Assembly (NCBI RefSeq): GCF_035621455.1
Contig: NZ_CP141822.1
Location: 2,418,001-2,482,000, forward strand
Direction: 5' to 3'
DNA: 64,000 nucleotides
Origin: Vibrio natriegens NBRC 15636 = ATCC 14048 = DSM 759
GTDB lineage: Bacteria > Pseudomonadota > Gammaproteobacteria > Enterobacterales > Vibrionaceae
Shown: positions 54,522 to 63,534 of the stretch, piece by piece
Position numbering within the stretch: position 1 is the first letter of the stretch
Layout: each line of letters begins with the position of its first letter
Translations under genes and position numbers: made by a program
The notes under the pieces: generated by a model
What the model was told of the DNA's origin: nothing
Database searches by the model: none
The model's input: the letters and a program-made list of their open reading frames with translations, nothing else

Positions 54522-55805
54522 TTACAGAGCTGCTAGGCTTAAGCAGAAGCCTGCAATTGTCGCTGCCATTAGGTTAGACAACGTACCAGCTAGTACTGCT
54601 TTAACACCCATGCGAGCGATATCTGGACGACGGCTTGGCGCTAGACCACCCAGACCACCTAGTAGGATCGCGATAGAAGAAAGGTTCGCGAAGCCACACA
54701 GTGCAAATGAGATGATAGCCGTAGTCTTCTCAGACATTACTTCACCAGTTGCTGCGATTACTTGAGCGTTTTCACCGATGTAAGGCGTGAAGTTCAAGTA
54801 TGCAACGAATTCGTTCACTACAATTTTCTGACCGATGAATGAACCAGCAGTTACTGCTTCAGCCCATGGAACACCGATTAGGAATGCTAGTGGAGAGAAC
54901 GCGTAACCCAGGATTAGCTCAAGAGTCAGCTCAGGCATACCGAACCAACCACCGATGCCGCCTAGCATACCGTTAACAAGAGCAATCAGACCTACGAATG
55001 CGATTAGCATTGCACCTACGTTTAGTGCTAGTTGTAGACCAGAAGCTGCACCGCCCGCTGCCGCGTCGATTACGTTAACAGGTTTGTCGTCACCGCCGTC
55101 CATTGCCTCTTCGATACTTTCATGAGGCTGATCGGTTTCAGGGTGAAGAATTTTAGCGAATAGTAGACCACCAGGTGCTGCCATGAATGATGCTGCAACT
55201 AGGTATTCTAGAGGTACACCCATTGATGCGTAACCCGCTAGTACACCACCAGCAACAGAAGCTAGACCACCACACATTACCGCGAATAGCTCTGATTGAG
55301 TCATTTTTGGAACGAATGGACGAACCACAAGTGGCGCTTCAGTTTGACCTACGAAAATGTTAGCTGCTGCTGACATTGATTCTGCACGAGAAGTACCAAG
55401 CGCTTTCTGTAGTGCACCACCAAGAATCTTGATAACCCATTGCATAACGCCAATGTAGTACAGAACTGAGATCAGAGCAGAGAAGAAGATCAGTGTAGGA
55501 AGAACACGGAATGCGAAGATGAAACCACCGCCACCGAATACTTCGAACATCTTGTTAGAAACAAGACCACCGAACAGGAATGATGAACCATCGTTACCGT
55601 AGTTGATAACGTTAGATACACCACTAGAGAAACCGTTTAGTAGATCACGGCCCCAAGGTACATAAAGAACAAATGCACCTAATGCGAATTGGATAGCGAA
55701 TGCACCACCCACAGTTCTAAAGTTGATAGCTTTGCGGTTAGATGAGAATGCTAGTGCGATAGCAAGTAGCACAACCATACCAACCAGGCTCATAAACAGG
55801 CTCAT
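54522..55805 (-). CDS. nupC: Concentrative nucleoside transporter, NupC family
   Basis: Proton- or sodium-coupled nucleoside importer of the inner membrane (CNT family). 427 residues, about ten hydrophobic segments. Family signatures are visible: FVGQTEAPLVVRPFVPKMTQSELFAVMCGGLASVAGGVLAGYASMGVPLEYLVAASFMAAPGGLLFAKI and SPLAFLIGVPWAEAVTAGSFIGQKIVVNEFVAYLNF. It lies upstream of deoCABD, which breaks down what it imports. A perfect CRP site lies 145 bases upstream. The coupling ion cannot be told. Confidence 0.93.
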   Translation of the reverse strand: MSLFMSLVGMVVLLAIALAFSSNRKAINFRTVGGAFAIQFALGAFVLYVPWGRDLLNGFSSGVSNVINYGNDGSSFLFGGLVSNKMFEVFGGGGFIFAFRVLPTLIFFSALISVLYYIGVMQWVIKILGGALQKALGTSRAESMSAAANIFVGQTEAPLVVRPFVPKMTQSELFAVMCGGLASVAGGVLAGYASMGVPLEYLVAASFMAAPGGLLFAKILHPETDQPHESIEEAMDGGDDKPVNVIDAAAGGAASGLQLALNVGAMLIAFVGLIALVNGMLGGIGGWFGMPELTLELILGYAFSPLAFLIGVPWAEAVTAGSFIGQKIVVNEFVAYLNFTPYIGENAQVIAATGEVMSEKTTAIISFALCGFANLSSIAILLGGLGGLAPSRRPDIARMGVKAVLAGTLSNLMAATIAGFCLSLAAL

Positions 55806-55949
55806 AGTTTATGACTTCCTTATAAGTTATTTATTGGCGTGTAACAAAATGGAGCTATAAAAGCGGGGCAATTATACTCATGCATCATCAATTAAAGTAA
55901 TGCCGCCCTCACACTTTCCCATAAGATTCATTATTGATTCACTAATCTT

Positions 55950-55965
55950 TGTGATAGAACTCACA
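55950..55965 (-). promoter_or_regulatory. CRP site upstream of nupC
   Basis: TGTGATAGAACTCACA is a perfect TGTGA-N6-TCACA CRP box, 145 bases before the nupC start. A LacI-type palindrome follows 8 bases further upstream. Confidence 0.8.
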
Positions 55966-55973
55966 ATAAAAAG

Positions 55974-55985
55974 GAAAACGTTTTC
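55974..55985 (-). promoter_or_regulatory. LacI-family-type palindrome next to the CRP site
   Basis: GAAAACGTTTTC is an exact 12-base palindrome with the central CG step of LacI/PurR/CytR operators. Position beside a CRP box before a nucleoside transporter makes CytR the best candidate; PurR is possible (12 of 16 bases match its consensus). Confidence 0.5.
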
Positions 55986-56009
55986 GAATCTAAACAGTTT
56001 CTTTGAATT

Positions 56010-56783
56010 CTATTCACATATTGAGAAGGCAAAATTGCTATTTTTCCACAGTTGCGACGCAATCGATTGCTTTTCTCCTCTACGCAACTCTACGAGCACA
56101 TTTAATACATGAATGAGTTTCGCCGGGTGGTTGGGCTGCCCCTGATATCCAAGTATAGGCATATCTGGAGCGTCTGTTTCGATAAGTAGGTTTTCTAGGG
56201 CTAATTTTTGAATTGCGTCGCGGGTTTTTTGGGCTCGTGGGTAGGTGATCGTTCCCCCTACACCGATGAAAAAACCTAATCTGACCCACTCCATCGCTTG
56301 CTGATAGCTACCAGCAAAAGCATGTACGACACCGCCTTTAGGTAGCTTCGCCGCTTTGACCATTTGAATAAGTCGATTGTGTGCTTTTCGGCTATGTAAA
56401 ATGACCGGAAGGTCGAAACGTCTGGCGAGCTCAAATTGAGTTTCAAGCACCTTTTCTTGCAACTGAGGATCGACGTCAATCGCAAAGTCTAATCCGCACT
56501 CTCCTATTGCAATGCACTGTGGCGTTTTTTGTTTGAGATAAAGTTCCAGTTCAGCAAGGTGCTGCTCAAAGTTCTCTTCCAGAAAATACGGATGGAACCC
56601 GAGCGCATAGTATAAGTGTGAGTATTTCTCGGCTAAGGTTTGAATGCGTAACCAGTTTGAAGGTCCGACTGAGGGTATCAGGATTCGGCTCACCCCTTGT
56701 TCTTGAGCAAGAGCTAGGTTGTGCTCAAAATCATCCTGAAACACGTCAAAATCAAAATGACAGTGCGTATCAAAGAGCTTCAT
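56010..56783 (-). CDS. yjjV: TatD-family metal-dependent hydrolase YjjV
   Basis: A 257-residue TIM-barrel hydrolase of the TatD family. Metal ligands: FDTHCHFDFDVF at the N-terminus, IAIGECGLDFAID (Glu of the GECGLD motif), LPVILHSRKAH, VVHAFAGSYQQA and LLIETDAPDMPILGYQGQPNHP. The last motif and the length (E. coli YjjV 259) identify it as YjjV rather than TatD or YcfH; in E. coli it also lies near deoC. I chose the ATG at 56783. Enzymes of the group are nucleases or esterases; the substrate of YjjV is unknown. It overlaps the preceding gene by 14 bases. Confidence 0.88.
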   Translation of the reverse strand: MKLFDTHCHFDFDVFQDDFEHNLALAQEQGVSRILIPSVGPSNWLRIQTLAEKYSHLYYALGFHPYFLEENFEQHLAELELYLKQKTPQCIAIGECGLDFAIDVDPQLQEKVLETQFELARRFDLPVILHSRKAHNRLIQMVKAAKLPKGGVVHAFAGSYQQAMEWVRLGFFIGVGGTITYPRAQKTRDAIQKLALENLLIETDAPDMPILGYQGQPNHPAKLIHVLNVLVELRRGEKQSIASQLWKNSNFAFSICE

Positions 56784-56952
56784 CTTGTGACTTTCTATTG
56801 CTCTCGGCAGATTTCGGTGCTGCGTTTGGCTCCTCACTCTGATGAGCTGGATCTTTTCTATAAGGCACACAACTGCGTTTTTGATCCGGCGTGAGCCCCA
56901 TCTCTTTGCACCAATCGTCGTAGCGCTTAATGCCTCTTTTCAACCAATTCAT
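56770..56952 (-). CDS. DUF5363-type small protein
   Basis: A 60-residue protein starting MNWLKRGIKRYDDWCKEMGLTPDQKRSCVPYRKDP, then a polar, low-complexity tail. The first half matches the short DUF5363 proteins I know from vibrios. The ATG at 56952 has GAGGAG nine bases upstream; its end overlaps the start of yjjV by 14 bases, so the two are translationally linked. No function known. Confidence 0.68.
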   Translation of the reverse strand: MNWLKRGIKRYDDWCKEMGLTPDQKRSCVPYRKDPAHQSEEPNAAPKSAESNRKSQDEAL

Positions 56953-57026
56953 GTTTACTCCTCTATCTCTAATCACTTATTAACTTTAATGGATATCGTC
57001 CAATCCAAATCATTTCTGCTGATATA

Positions 57027-57064
57027 AAAACGCCCTTGACTAAGTCTATAGCCAAGGGCGTTTT
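57027..57064. terminator. Terminator between prfC and the DUF5363-yjjV pair
   Basis: A 12-bp stem AAAACGCCCTTG (57027-57038) with CAAGGGCGTTTT (57053-57064), loop of 14. On the minus strand the T run follows the stem after prfC. Confidence 0.85.
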
Positions 57065-57105
57065 AAAATCCAGTCGCGGTGTAAGCGAGCTTCAGTTAAC
57101 GTCGA

Positions 57106-58695
57106 TTAGTGCTCGCGAGTCGCACGGAAGTCAACATCCGGGAAGCGCTCTTTCGCCAAGTTTAGGTTAACCATTGTCGGCGCGATGTACGTTAAGTTGT
57201 CACCACCATCGAGTGCTAAGTTGCTCTGATTCTTACGTTGGAATTCGTCAAGTTTCTTCGCGTCGCCACACTCAACCCAACGAGCCGTTGCCACGTTTAC
57301 GCCTTCGTAGATTGCCTCTACGTTGTATTCAGACTTCAGACGAGCCACAACCACATCAAACTGAAGCACACCAACCGCACCAACGATAAGATCGTTGTTT
57401 TGCAGTGGACGGAACACCTGTACCGCACCTTCTTCAGACAACTGAACCAAACCTTTCAGCAGCTGCTTCTGTTTTAGTGGATCTTTCAGACGAATACGAC
57501 GGAACAATTCCGGTGCAAAGTTCGGGATACCAGAGAACTTAAGTGATTCACCTTGCGTGAAGGTATCACCAATCTGGATAGTACCGTGGTTATGCAGACC
57601 GATAATATCACCAGCGTAAGCGTGTTCTGCACGTGAACGGTCACCAGCCATGAAGGTTACCGCATCAGAGATACTTACTTGTTTGCCTAGACGAACGTGG
57701 TTCATCTTCATGCCTTGAGTGTAAGTACCCGATACGATACGCATAAAGGCGATACGGTCACGGTGTTTTGGATCCATGTTTGCCTGAATCTTAAATACGA
57801 AACCAGAAAACTTCTCTTCTGTCGCTTCAACTTCACGCTCAACCGCTTGACGCGTTTTCGGCGCAGGCGCCCACTCTGTCAAACCATCCAACATGTGGTC
57901 AACACCGAAGTTACCTAATGCCGTACCGAAGTAAACTGGTGTTAGCTCACCAGTCAGGAATGATTCCAGTTCGAACTCTGGACAAGCACCCATTACGAGT
58001 TCAATCTCTTCACGTACGCTTTCAGCTAGATCTGCACCAACTTTTTCATCCAGTTCTGGGTTATCCAAACCTTTGATGATGCGAACTTCCTGAATCTCAT
58101 GGCCATGGCCAGATTCGTAAAGAATCGTCTCGTCACGGTGAATGTGATACACACCTTTAAACTCTTTACCACAGCCAATCGGCCAGGTAATTGGCGCACA
58201 CATCATGCCCAGTTCGTTTTCAACTTCGTCCAAAACTTCCATTGGATCGCGAACGTCACGGTCAAGTTTGTTCATGAAGGTGACAATTGGTGTATCACGA
58301 AGACGCGTAACTTCCATCAGTTTACGAGTACGATCCTCGACACCTTTCGCTGCATCGATAACCATCAAACAAGAGTCAACCGCGGTTAATGTACGGTAAG
58401 TATCTTCAGAGAAGTCTTCGTGCCCCGGAGTATCCAGTAGGTTAACCAGACAATCGTTGTAAGGAAACTGCATCACAGAAGTGGTGACCGAGATACCACG
58501 TTCCTTTTCCATTTCCATCCAGTCAGATTTAGCATGCTGAGCATTACCACGACCTTTAACGGTACCTGCTTTTTGGATCGCGTTTCCGAATAAAAGTACT
58601 TTTTCGGTAATGGTTGTTTTACCCGCATCCGGGTGAGAAATAATAGCGAATGTTCTACGTTTAGAGACTTCGCCTAGAAAAGGTGTATTTGACAT
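57106..58695 (-). CDS. prfC: Peptide chain release factor 3
   Basis: GTPase that removes RF1 and RF2 from the ribosome after peptide release. 529 residues from the ATG at 58695, exactly the E. coli length. G1 [20 protein letters not shown]2 [14 protein letters not shown]3 [22 protein letters not shown]4 [12 protein letters not shown], then the RF3-specific [16 protein letters not shown]. An in-frame extension to 58758 has no similarity. A 19-base tandem repeat, three copies, lies 90 to 140 bases upstream in the leader. Confidence 0.96.
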   Translation of the reverse strand: MSNTPFLGEVSKRRTFAIISHPDAGKTTITEKVLLFGNAIQKAGTVKGRGNAQHAKSDWMEMEKERGISVTTSVMQFPYNDCLVNLLDTPGHEDFSEDTYRTLTAVDSCLMVIDAAKGVEDRTRKLMEVTRLRDTPIVTFMNKLDRDVRDPMEVLDEVENELGMMCAPITWPIGCGKEFKGVYHIHRDETILYESGHGHEIQEVRIIKGLDNPELDEKVGADLAESVREEIELVMGACPEFELESFLTGELTPVYFGTALGNFGVDHMLDGLTEWAPAPKTRQAVEREVEATEEKFSGFVFKIQANMDPKHRDRIAFMRIVSGTYTQGMKMNHVRLGKQVSISDAVTFMAGDRSRAEHAYAGDIIGLHNHGTIQIGDTFTQGESLKFSGIPNFAPELFRRIRLKDPLKQKQLLKGLVQLSEEGAVQVFRPLQNNDLIVGAVGVLQFDVVVARLKSEYNVEAIYEGVNVATARWVECGDAKKLDEFQRKNQSNLALDGGDNLTYIAPTMVNLNLAKERFPDVDFRATREH

Positions 58696-58785
58696 GAAAC
58701 TGGTCTTCTTTGATGTCTGCATGCTTGCCTGAAAAACAAACACACATTTTAGATTCAATTTTGCGCGGTATTCTCGCTTATTATT

Positions 58786-58837
58786 GCTTTAGGGGCAACA
58801 GATCGCTTTAGGGGCAACTGATTGCTCTAGGGGCAAC
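58786..58837. repeat. Three tandem copies of a 19-base unit upstream of prfC
   Basis: GCTTTAGGGGCAAC occurs at 58786-58799, 58805-58818 and, with one change (GCTCTAGGGGCAAC), at 58824-58837. The period is 19 bases. It lies between rimI and prfC. Confidence 0.85.
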
Positions 58838-58861
58838 ATCCCGAATGAAGTCTGTGGGTAA

Positions 58862-59317
58862 CTAATGGAAGAAGATATAACTCATGATGATCGCATCTTC
58901 TTTACCATTCCCTGTTTTGGCAGGGTAATAGTTATAACGGCGGTCCAATTCATTAAACCCCGCTTGTTCATAAATATGGATGGCTGCGTGGTTATTTTCT
59001 CTCACTTCCAGCCAAGCACTTTCTGCTTTTACTTGCTCACAGTGATATAGAAATGCATCCAGCAATTTTTGACCATGGCCTTTGCCTTGTTGCGAAGGAT
59101 CGACCGCAATATTCAGCAGTGTTACTTCTCCGACAATGTTCTGAGCATAAAAATAACCAAGGACCGAGTCACCTTCTACCATCACATGGTGACAAGCACC
59201 TCGGCTTGATAAGTCACGAACTAATGACTCAGCCCAAGGGTGAGAATGCGCTTGCTGTTCGATTTGCCAAACCTGTTCCAAATGCGCGTCACACATCGGA
59301 ATAATTTCAATCGTCAT
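58862..59317 (-). CDS. rimI: Ribosomal protein S18 alanine N-acetyltransferase
   Basis: GNAT enzyme that acetylates the N-terminal alanine of ribosomal protein S18. 151 residues (E. coli 148). The acetyl-CoA loop is NIAVDPSQQGKGHGQKLLDAFL (motif A, Q-x-x-G-x-G), and the family-specific WLEVRENNHAAIHIYEQAGFNELDRRYNYYP is present. It follows holD, as in E. coli. Confidence 0.94.
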   Translation of the reverse strand: MTIEIIPMCDAHLEQVWQIEQQAHSHPWAESLVRDLSSRGACHHVMVEGDSVLGYFYAQNIVGEVTLLNIAVDPSQQGKGHGQKLLDAFLYHCEQVKAESAWLEVRENNHAAIHIYEQAGFNELDRRYNYYPAKTGNGKEDAIIMSYIFFH

Positions 59318-59389
59318 GATTTAACCTATTTAATGCTTAGCTAGTGATACGCCTTAGATTCGTATCGCACACCAGAGCTTTTATCAGCA

Positions 59390-59788
59390 TTACGAATAAG
59401 AACAAATTTGCTGCCAAAGTGCTCTTTTTTGTTCGTTGTTCCCATCAATGTCCTGAAGTAATGGTGAAGTGAGTTGCTTGATGTTTGAATCCCCATTCAC
59501 ATCACACCCGGCAAACCATACCCACTCCAACTGATGCTCTCCTAGTAAAGAGAAGCGTTCAGGTTCCAGATGCATGGCTTGATCGAGGGTTAACTTCATA
59601 CTCTTAAGTATTTTCTCGAATAGGATCGCTGACTCATTCACAGGACAGACTGGGGAAACCAGTAGAAGCTTGCAAGCACTTGGCAGATCAATCATTGGTG
59701 ATTGATAGCCCGCTAACCTATCTGGATGAATCAACTCCCAAGTGCTGATTCCCATTTCATGTAAGTACTGTTTCTCGTTAATCGACAT
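59390..59788 (-). CDS. holD: DNA polymerase III psi subunit
   Basis: Links the clamp loader to single-strand-binding protein through chi. 132 residues (E. coli 137). The N-terminal segment EKQYLHEMGISTWELIHPDRLAGYQ matches the chi-binding part of HolD, and the rest follows the family pattern through LLLVSPVCP and WVWFAGCD. rimI follows after 72 bases; the holD-rimI order is conserved in enterobacteria. Confidence 0.9.
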   Translation of the reverse strand: MSINEKQYLHEMGISTWELIHPDRLAGYQSPMIDLPSACKLLLVSPVCPVNESAILFEKILKSMKLTLDQAMHLEPERFSLLGEHQLEWVWFAGCDVNGDSNIKQLTSPLLQDIDGNNEQKRALWQQICSYS

Positions 59789-60009
59789 TTTTCGTCACCT
59801 GTTTGAACCAGGCAATACTATCAAATTATAGTGACGATACCTAACAACCAAAGACATTGGATGTATCGATGAAGGAATAAGGGAAATAAAAAGAAAGGAA
59901 AAGATTTAACTAGAATTCGACGTTAATACGTATAGCAAAGCCATCACTTTGCGATTTACTACAGCGATTGTAAAAGCAGCCGGTTCATAACCACCAGCTG
60001 CTCAGATGC

Positions 60010-60513
60010 TTATAAGTCGTCGAACTCAGGCGAATAATCAATGCGACCAGAACGTCCTGCACATTGGCCTTCAACAACTTCAGCAATACGGAACGCACCT
60101 TGAGGCACTTCCCATGCGCATTCAAACCCCATCTCATCACAAGCTTTAAAGCCCTGACGAGCATAGTAATCTGGCGAGCCAAGTACAACACATACCGGAT
60201 AACCAAAATCACGCAAAGAGTCGAAGCCTTCTTTGATCAACTCGGCTCCGATACCCTGACGTCGATAGTCTTCGTGTACCGCTAATGGCGCGAGTCCTTG
60301 CCATGACAAATCTTCACCATTTAAGGTAACTGGGCTAAATAAAGCATGACCAATAACTTCCCCCTCATCCGTACACACCACCAATGACAAGGTCAGCTTG
60401 CCATTTTCACGTAAACGCATCACTAAATTAGCTTCTGCGTCAGTTGGAAAAGCGTGTTTCAATAAGCGGTCAATGGTTAGAATGTCCGCAGGGGCTTCAG
60501 TTCGAATAAGCAT
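60010..60513 (-). CDS. yhbS: GNAT-family acetyltransferase YhbS
   Basis: 167 residues, matching E. coli YhbS along its length: MLIRTEAPADILTIDRLLKHAFPTDAEANLVMRLRENG, the acetyl-CoA motif LAPLAVHEDYRRQGIGAELIKEGFDSLRDFGYPVCVVLGSPDYYARQGF. Substrate unknown. Its start overlaps the end of ubiT by 17 bases, so the two are cotranscribed, as yhbS-yhbT are neighbours in E. coli. Confidence 0.9.
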   Translation of the reverse strand: MLIRTEAPADILTIDRLLKHAFPTDAEANLVMRLRENGKLTLSLVVCTDEGEVIGHALFSPVTLNGEDLSWQGLAPLAVHEDYRRQGIGAELIKEGFDSLRDFGYPVCVVLGSPDYYARQGFKACDEMGFECAWEVPQGAFRIAEVVEGQCAGRSGRIDYSPEFDDL

Positions 60514-61030
60514 TCGCTACTCCGGGTTGTTGTGCAGGCTCTTGAACCCCTTTTTGGACAAAATCCGCCAATTGATTCAGAGCGACTTGCATGGCTTTTG
60601 GTAACTGCTCTAAGTCCACACTGTCCATTAAGTTTTTCACTTCTAAGCCAAGCTCAGTGTCCCCTTCAATAGAAAGGCGACGTTGGAAGAACAACGTGTC
60701 AGGGTCTTCTTTACGACCAGCAATTAATACTAGGTCGTTTAGATTACCACTAAAACTCACATCTTCCTGAACTGGTTTTTCAGCAACAAGCAAGTTTTCA
60801 TCTTGATAGCTGATGTACCATGCTAAATTCAAGTCTTTAATCGCAACTTTTAACCACTTATCTTCCAGAAATTCAAAATCGCCATCTTCCAGCGCCTCTT
60901 TGAATATCATTTTAAGACCTTCAAGTAGGGCTTTTTTCTGAACCGTTTGAGGTAATAACTGGACTGGAGAGCGCAAGATATTGGCTGCGTTCTTGACTAG
61001 TTGACTGCGAATCTTGTTTAACACGTTCAT
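60497..61030 (-). CDS. ubiT: SCP2-domain accessory factor UbiT
   Basis: A 177-residue lipid-binding protein of the SCP2 family, formerly YhbT, needed with UbiU and UbiV for oxygen-independent ubiquinone synthesis. The SCP2 domain is at about 40-150 (FKEALEDGDFEFLEDKWLKVAIKDLNLAWYISYQDENLLV and LVLIAGRKEDPDTLFFQRRLSIEGDTELGLEVKNLMDSVDL). It is on the opposite strand to ubiU, which lies 2.5 kb away because a GGDEF-EAL gene sits between them. Confidence 0.9.
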   Translation of the reverse strand: MNVLNKIRSQLVKNAANILRSPVQLLPQTVQKKALLEGLKMIFKEALEDGDFEFLEDKWLKVAIKDLNLAWYISYQDENLLVAEKPVQEDVSFSGNLNDLVLIAGRKEDPDTLFFQRRLSIEGDTELGLEVKNLMDSVDLEQLPKAMQVALNQLADFVQKGVQEPAQQPGVANAYSN

Positions 61031-61376
61031 TATCCGTTACTTTATCATCAGGGCGATCATATTAAGCAATTGTGTGAAACTGATTCCTGTTATGCATCAA
61101 TAAACAGCTTGTTTTCAGATGACCAAAAATGCTTCGTTTTTTGACCTTACGTGTATTATTGATGAGAACAATGAGATAAACGCTTTAACAACTCTATTTT
61201 CAAAGTTATAGTGAACGACCGTATTTTGGTGGCAATTAACAACGCAATTCAAATAAGTCAATGACTTAACGAATGGTGGTCGGTTAACTCGTTGAACGTC
61301 ACCGTAGCGACTTTTTTCAACTAGCACGTTTAAAACGGGCGAGCAATCTGGCTCATCGGAGATCGGTAACAACCTA
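61031..61376. other. Divergent gap between ubiT and the GGDEF-EAL gene
   Basis: 346 bases with no supported gene. A TTGAT half of an FNR box (minus strand, about 61094-61100) is present, but its second half is poor. GGAG at 61359-61362 is too far from the next start to act as its ribosome site. Nothing else recognised. Confidence 0.4.
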
Positions 61377-63416
61377 ATGCCTTCCCAGCAATTACAACAT
61401 TGGTTTGCCACGCTAACCTCAAATAGCCCTTTCTTTTTCGCCATCCTTGATAAAAAACACAATTATCGAATGGTGAGTGATCGCTATTGTGATATCGCCG
61501 GATTGAGTAATGCAGAGATCATTGGACTCAACGATGTCCACGTTTTGGGAGAGCAGTTCTATAAAAAGCTGGCGCCTTATTATCAACGTGCTTTTGATGG
61601 TACGCATATAGAAGCCGAGATTACTCTGGATGAAACGGATCTAGAAACCAGCCTGCATTTTAGTTTGTCGCCTGTATATGAGGGTAATGAAATCCGGCAT
61701 GTGGTTTTTCATGCTGTCGATACCTCAGAGAAACAAATTCTTGTCCGCTCCCTAGAAGAGTCCGAGAGCAAGTTTGCCAAACTCACCCAACTTTTGCCCG
61801 ATGGTTTATTACTTATCGAAGAAGATGTGATTATTTCGGCGAATCCAGCATCGGCAAGGTTGCTCGGGATAAACTCACCGCATGATCTGCTTGGCGAAAA
61901 GCTTAGCCGTTTGTTCATTGATGAAAATACTAAAAAAGTCTTCGGCCACCCTTTAAGTACACTGATTTCTGACAAACCTTTTATTTGCCTAACCAGCGCG
62001 CGATGTGGGTTTGAGCGTAAAGTACAGCTTCATGCTGATTCAACGGCCATTCTGGGTAGTGCCTCACAAATCATTTTGATTCAGGATGCCGACAATGCAC
62101 CCAAGAATTTATCGGCGTCTTTGGGTGAAGATGCGAATATTGACTCCCTGACCAAGTTGTACAACCGTTTTGGTTTTACTAAACGCCTGGAACAACTGAT
62201 CAAAAAGCAGACACCACTACTGCTCTTCTATCTGGATATCGATAACTTTAAAAATATCAACGATTCACTGGGCCATCATATTGGTGACAAAGTGATCCAA
62301 GAGGTCTCAGCACGCCTGAAGCGATTATTACCAAGTCAGGCAATTCTTGGGCACCTGGGGAGTGATGAATTCGGTATTCTGTTACCGGAGCCTGAAAATG
62401 CACGAATGGCTGAAATTCTGTCGGATCGCATTATTTCTCTGATCAACCAGCCTTTCGATCTACATCACTTTAGTAAACGTCTTGCTTGTTCAATTGGCAG
62501 TGTCCGCTATCCAGAAGATGGCCAAGATGCCCGAATTTTACTGCAAAACGCCGATACTGCGATGTACGAGGCGAAAGATCGCGGGCGAAACCGACTGATC
62601 AAATTCAACGATCAAATGAATAAAGAAGCGCGCATGCGTTTGTGGCTGGAAATTGAGCTACAAAAAGCACTTCAGCAAAATGGTTTGGAAGTCTGGTATC
62701 AACCAAAAGTAAACGCGCGCGATTTCAGTATCAACGGTGCAGAAGCACTGGTGCGCTGGAAACACCCTGTCGAAGGCTATATTAGCCCTGGTGCATTCAT
62801 TCCTGTCGCCGAACGAGCTGGGTTGATCGAGCATCTTGGACGAGTGGTGATGCGTGATGTTTTCAATACAGTAAAACGCTGGAAGCAGCAAAGTGTATTG
62901 CCAGGGCGTGTCGCGATTAACTTATCTCCCGAGCAGTTTGGCAACCCACAACTTATCGACTTTATGGAAAAGTTACTGCGCACGACAGAGCTGGATCCAA
63001 GCTGTATTACGTTTGAGCTAACAGAAAGCGCCGTAATGAGCGACAGTGAACATACATTGCAAATGTTAAACGCCATCAAAAAGCTGGGATTTGCCCTGTC
63101 GATTGATGACTTTGGAACCGGGTACTCGTCTCTCTCTTACTTAGCCCGCTTCCCTATTGATGAGCTCAAAATAGACCGCGCTTTTATTAGTGATATTGAC
63201 ACACTGCCTAAACAAGTAACCGTTATCGAAAACATCATCAACCTGGGTAAATCCTTAGATTTATCCGTGGTCGCGGAAGGGGTCGAAACCCATCAGCAAG
63301 CGACGTTGCTTTCAAACCTGCAATGTCACTCGATTCAGGGCTTCCACTTTTACCGCCCGCAACCTAAACACGAAATTGAAGAGCTCTTTGTACAAAATCG
63401 TCGTCACAAGAATTAA
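61377..63416 (+). CDS. PAS-GGDEF-EAL protein, probable c-di-GMP phosphodiesterase
   Basis: A 679-residue cytoplasmic sensor. Two PAS-like regions lie at about 5-120 and 135-230. The GGDEF domain (about 255-410) has its active loop as LGHLGSDEFGILL, GSDEF instead of GG(D/E)EF, which may lower cyclase activity. The EAL domain (about 430-670) keeps the key motifs: EALVRWKHP, NLSPEQF, FELTESAV, DDFGTGYSSLSYL and ELKIDRAFI, then VVAEGVET. So it probably degrades c-di-GMP. No membrane segment is seen. The start ATG lacks a good ribosome site. Its position between ubiT and ubiU is unusual. Confidence 0.85.
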   Translation: MPSQQLQHWFATLTSNSPFFFAILDKKHNYRMVSDRYCDIAGLSNAEIIGLNDVHVLGEQFYKKLAPYYQRAFDGTHIEAEITLDETDLETSLHFSLSPVYEGNEIRHVVFHAVDTSEKQILVRSLEESESKFAKLTQLLPDGLLLIEEDVIISANPASARLLGINSPHDLLGEKLSRLFIDENTKKVFGHPLSTLISDKPFICLTSARCGFERKVQLHADSTAILGSASQIILIQDADNAPKNLSASLGEDANIDSLTKLYNRFGFTKRLEQLIKKQTPLLLFYLDIDNFKNINDSLGHHIGDKVIQEVSARLKRLLPSQAILGHLGSDEFGILLPEPENARMAEILSDRIISLINQPFDLHHFSKRLACSIGSVRYPEDGQDARILLQNADTAMYEAKDRGRNRLIKFNDQMNKEARMRLWLEIELQKALQQNGLEVWYQPKVNARDFSINGAEALVRWKHPVEGYISPGAFIPVAERAGLIEHLGRVVMRDVFNTVKRWKQQSVLPGRVAINLSPEQFGNPQLIDFMEKLLRTTELDPSCITFELTESAVMSDSEHTLQMLNAIKKLGFALSIDDFGTGYSSLSYLARFPIDELKIDRAFISDIDTLPKQVTVIENIINLGKSLDLSVVAEGVETHQQATLLSNLQCHSIQGFHFYRPQPKHEIEELFVQNRRHKN

Positions 63417-63534
63417 CTCGTTACTCCCAAAGAGTAAATATTGAGTTTATTGAGCTAAACCTAACTTAGGTCAATTTTGCTATTCATAATCCTTCATAAA
63501 ATGCGAACACCTTTTTCTCAATGATTATGAGCAT

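Noticed and set aside
61040..61110. FNR box between ubiT and the GGDEF-EAL gene
   Set aside because: Only one half (TTGAT) is good; the other half matches two of five bases.
61115..61462. 115-codon frame on the minus strand in front of the GGDEF-EAL gene
   Set aside because: Overlaps the start of the GGDEF-EAL gene on the other strand, has no ribosome site and no family similarity that I can see.
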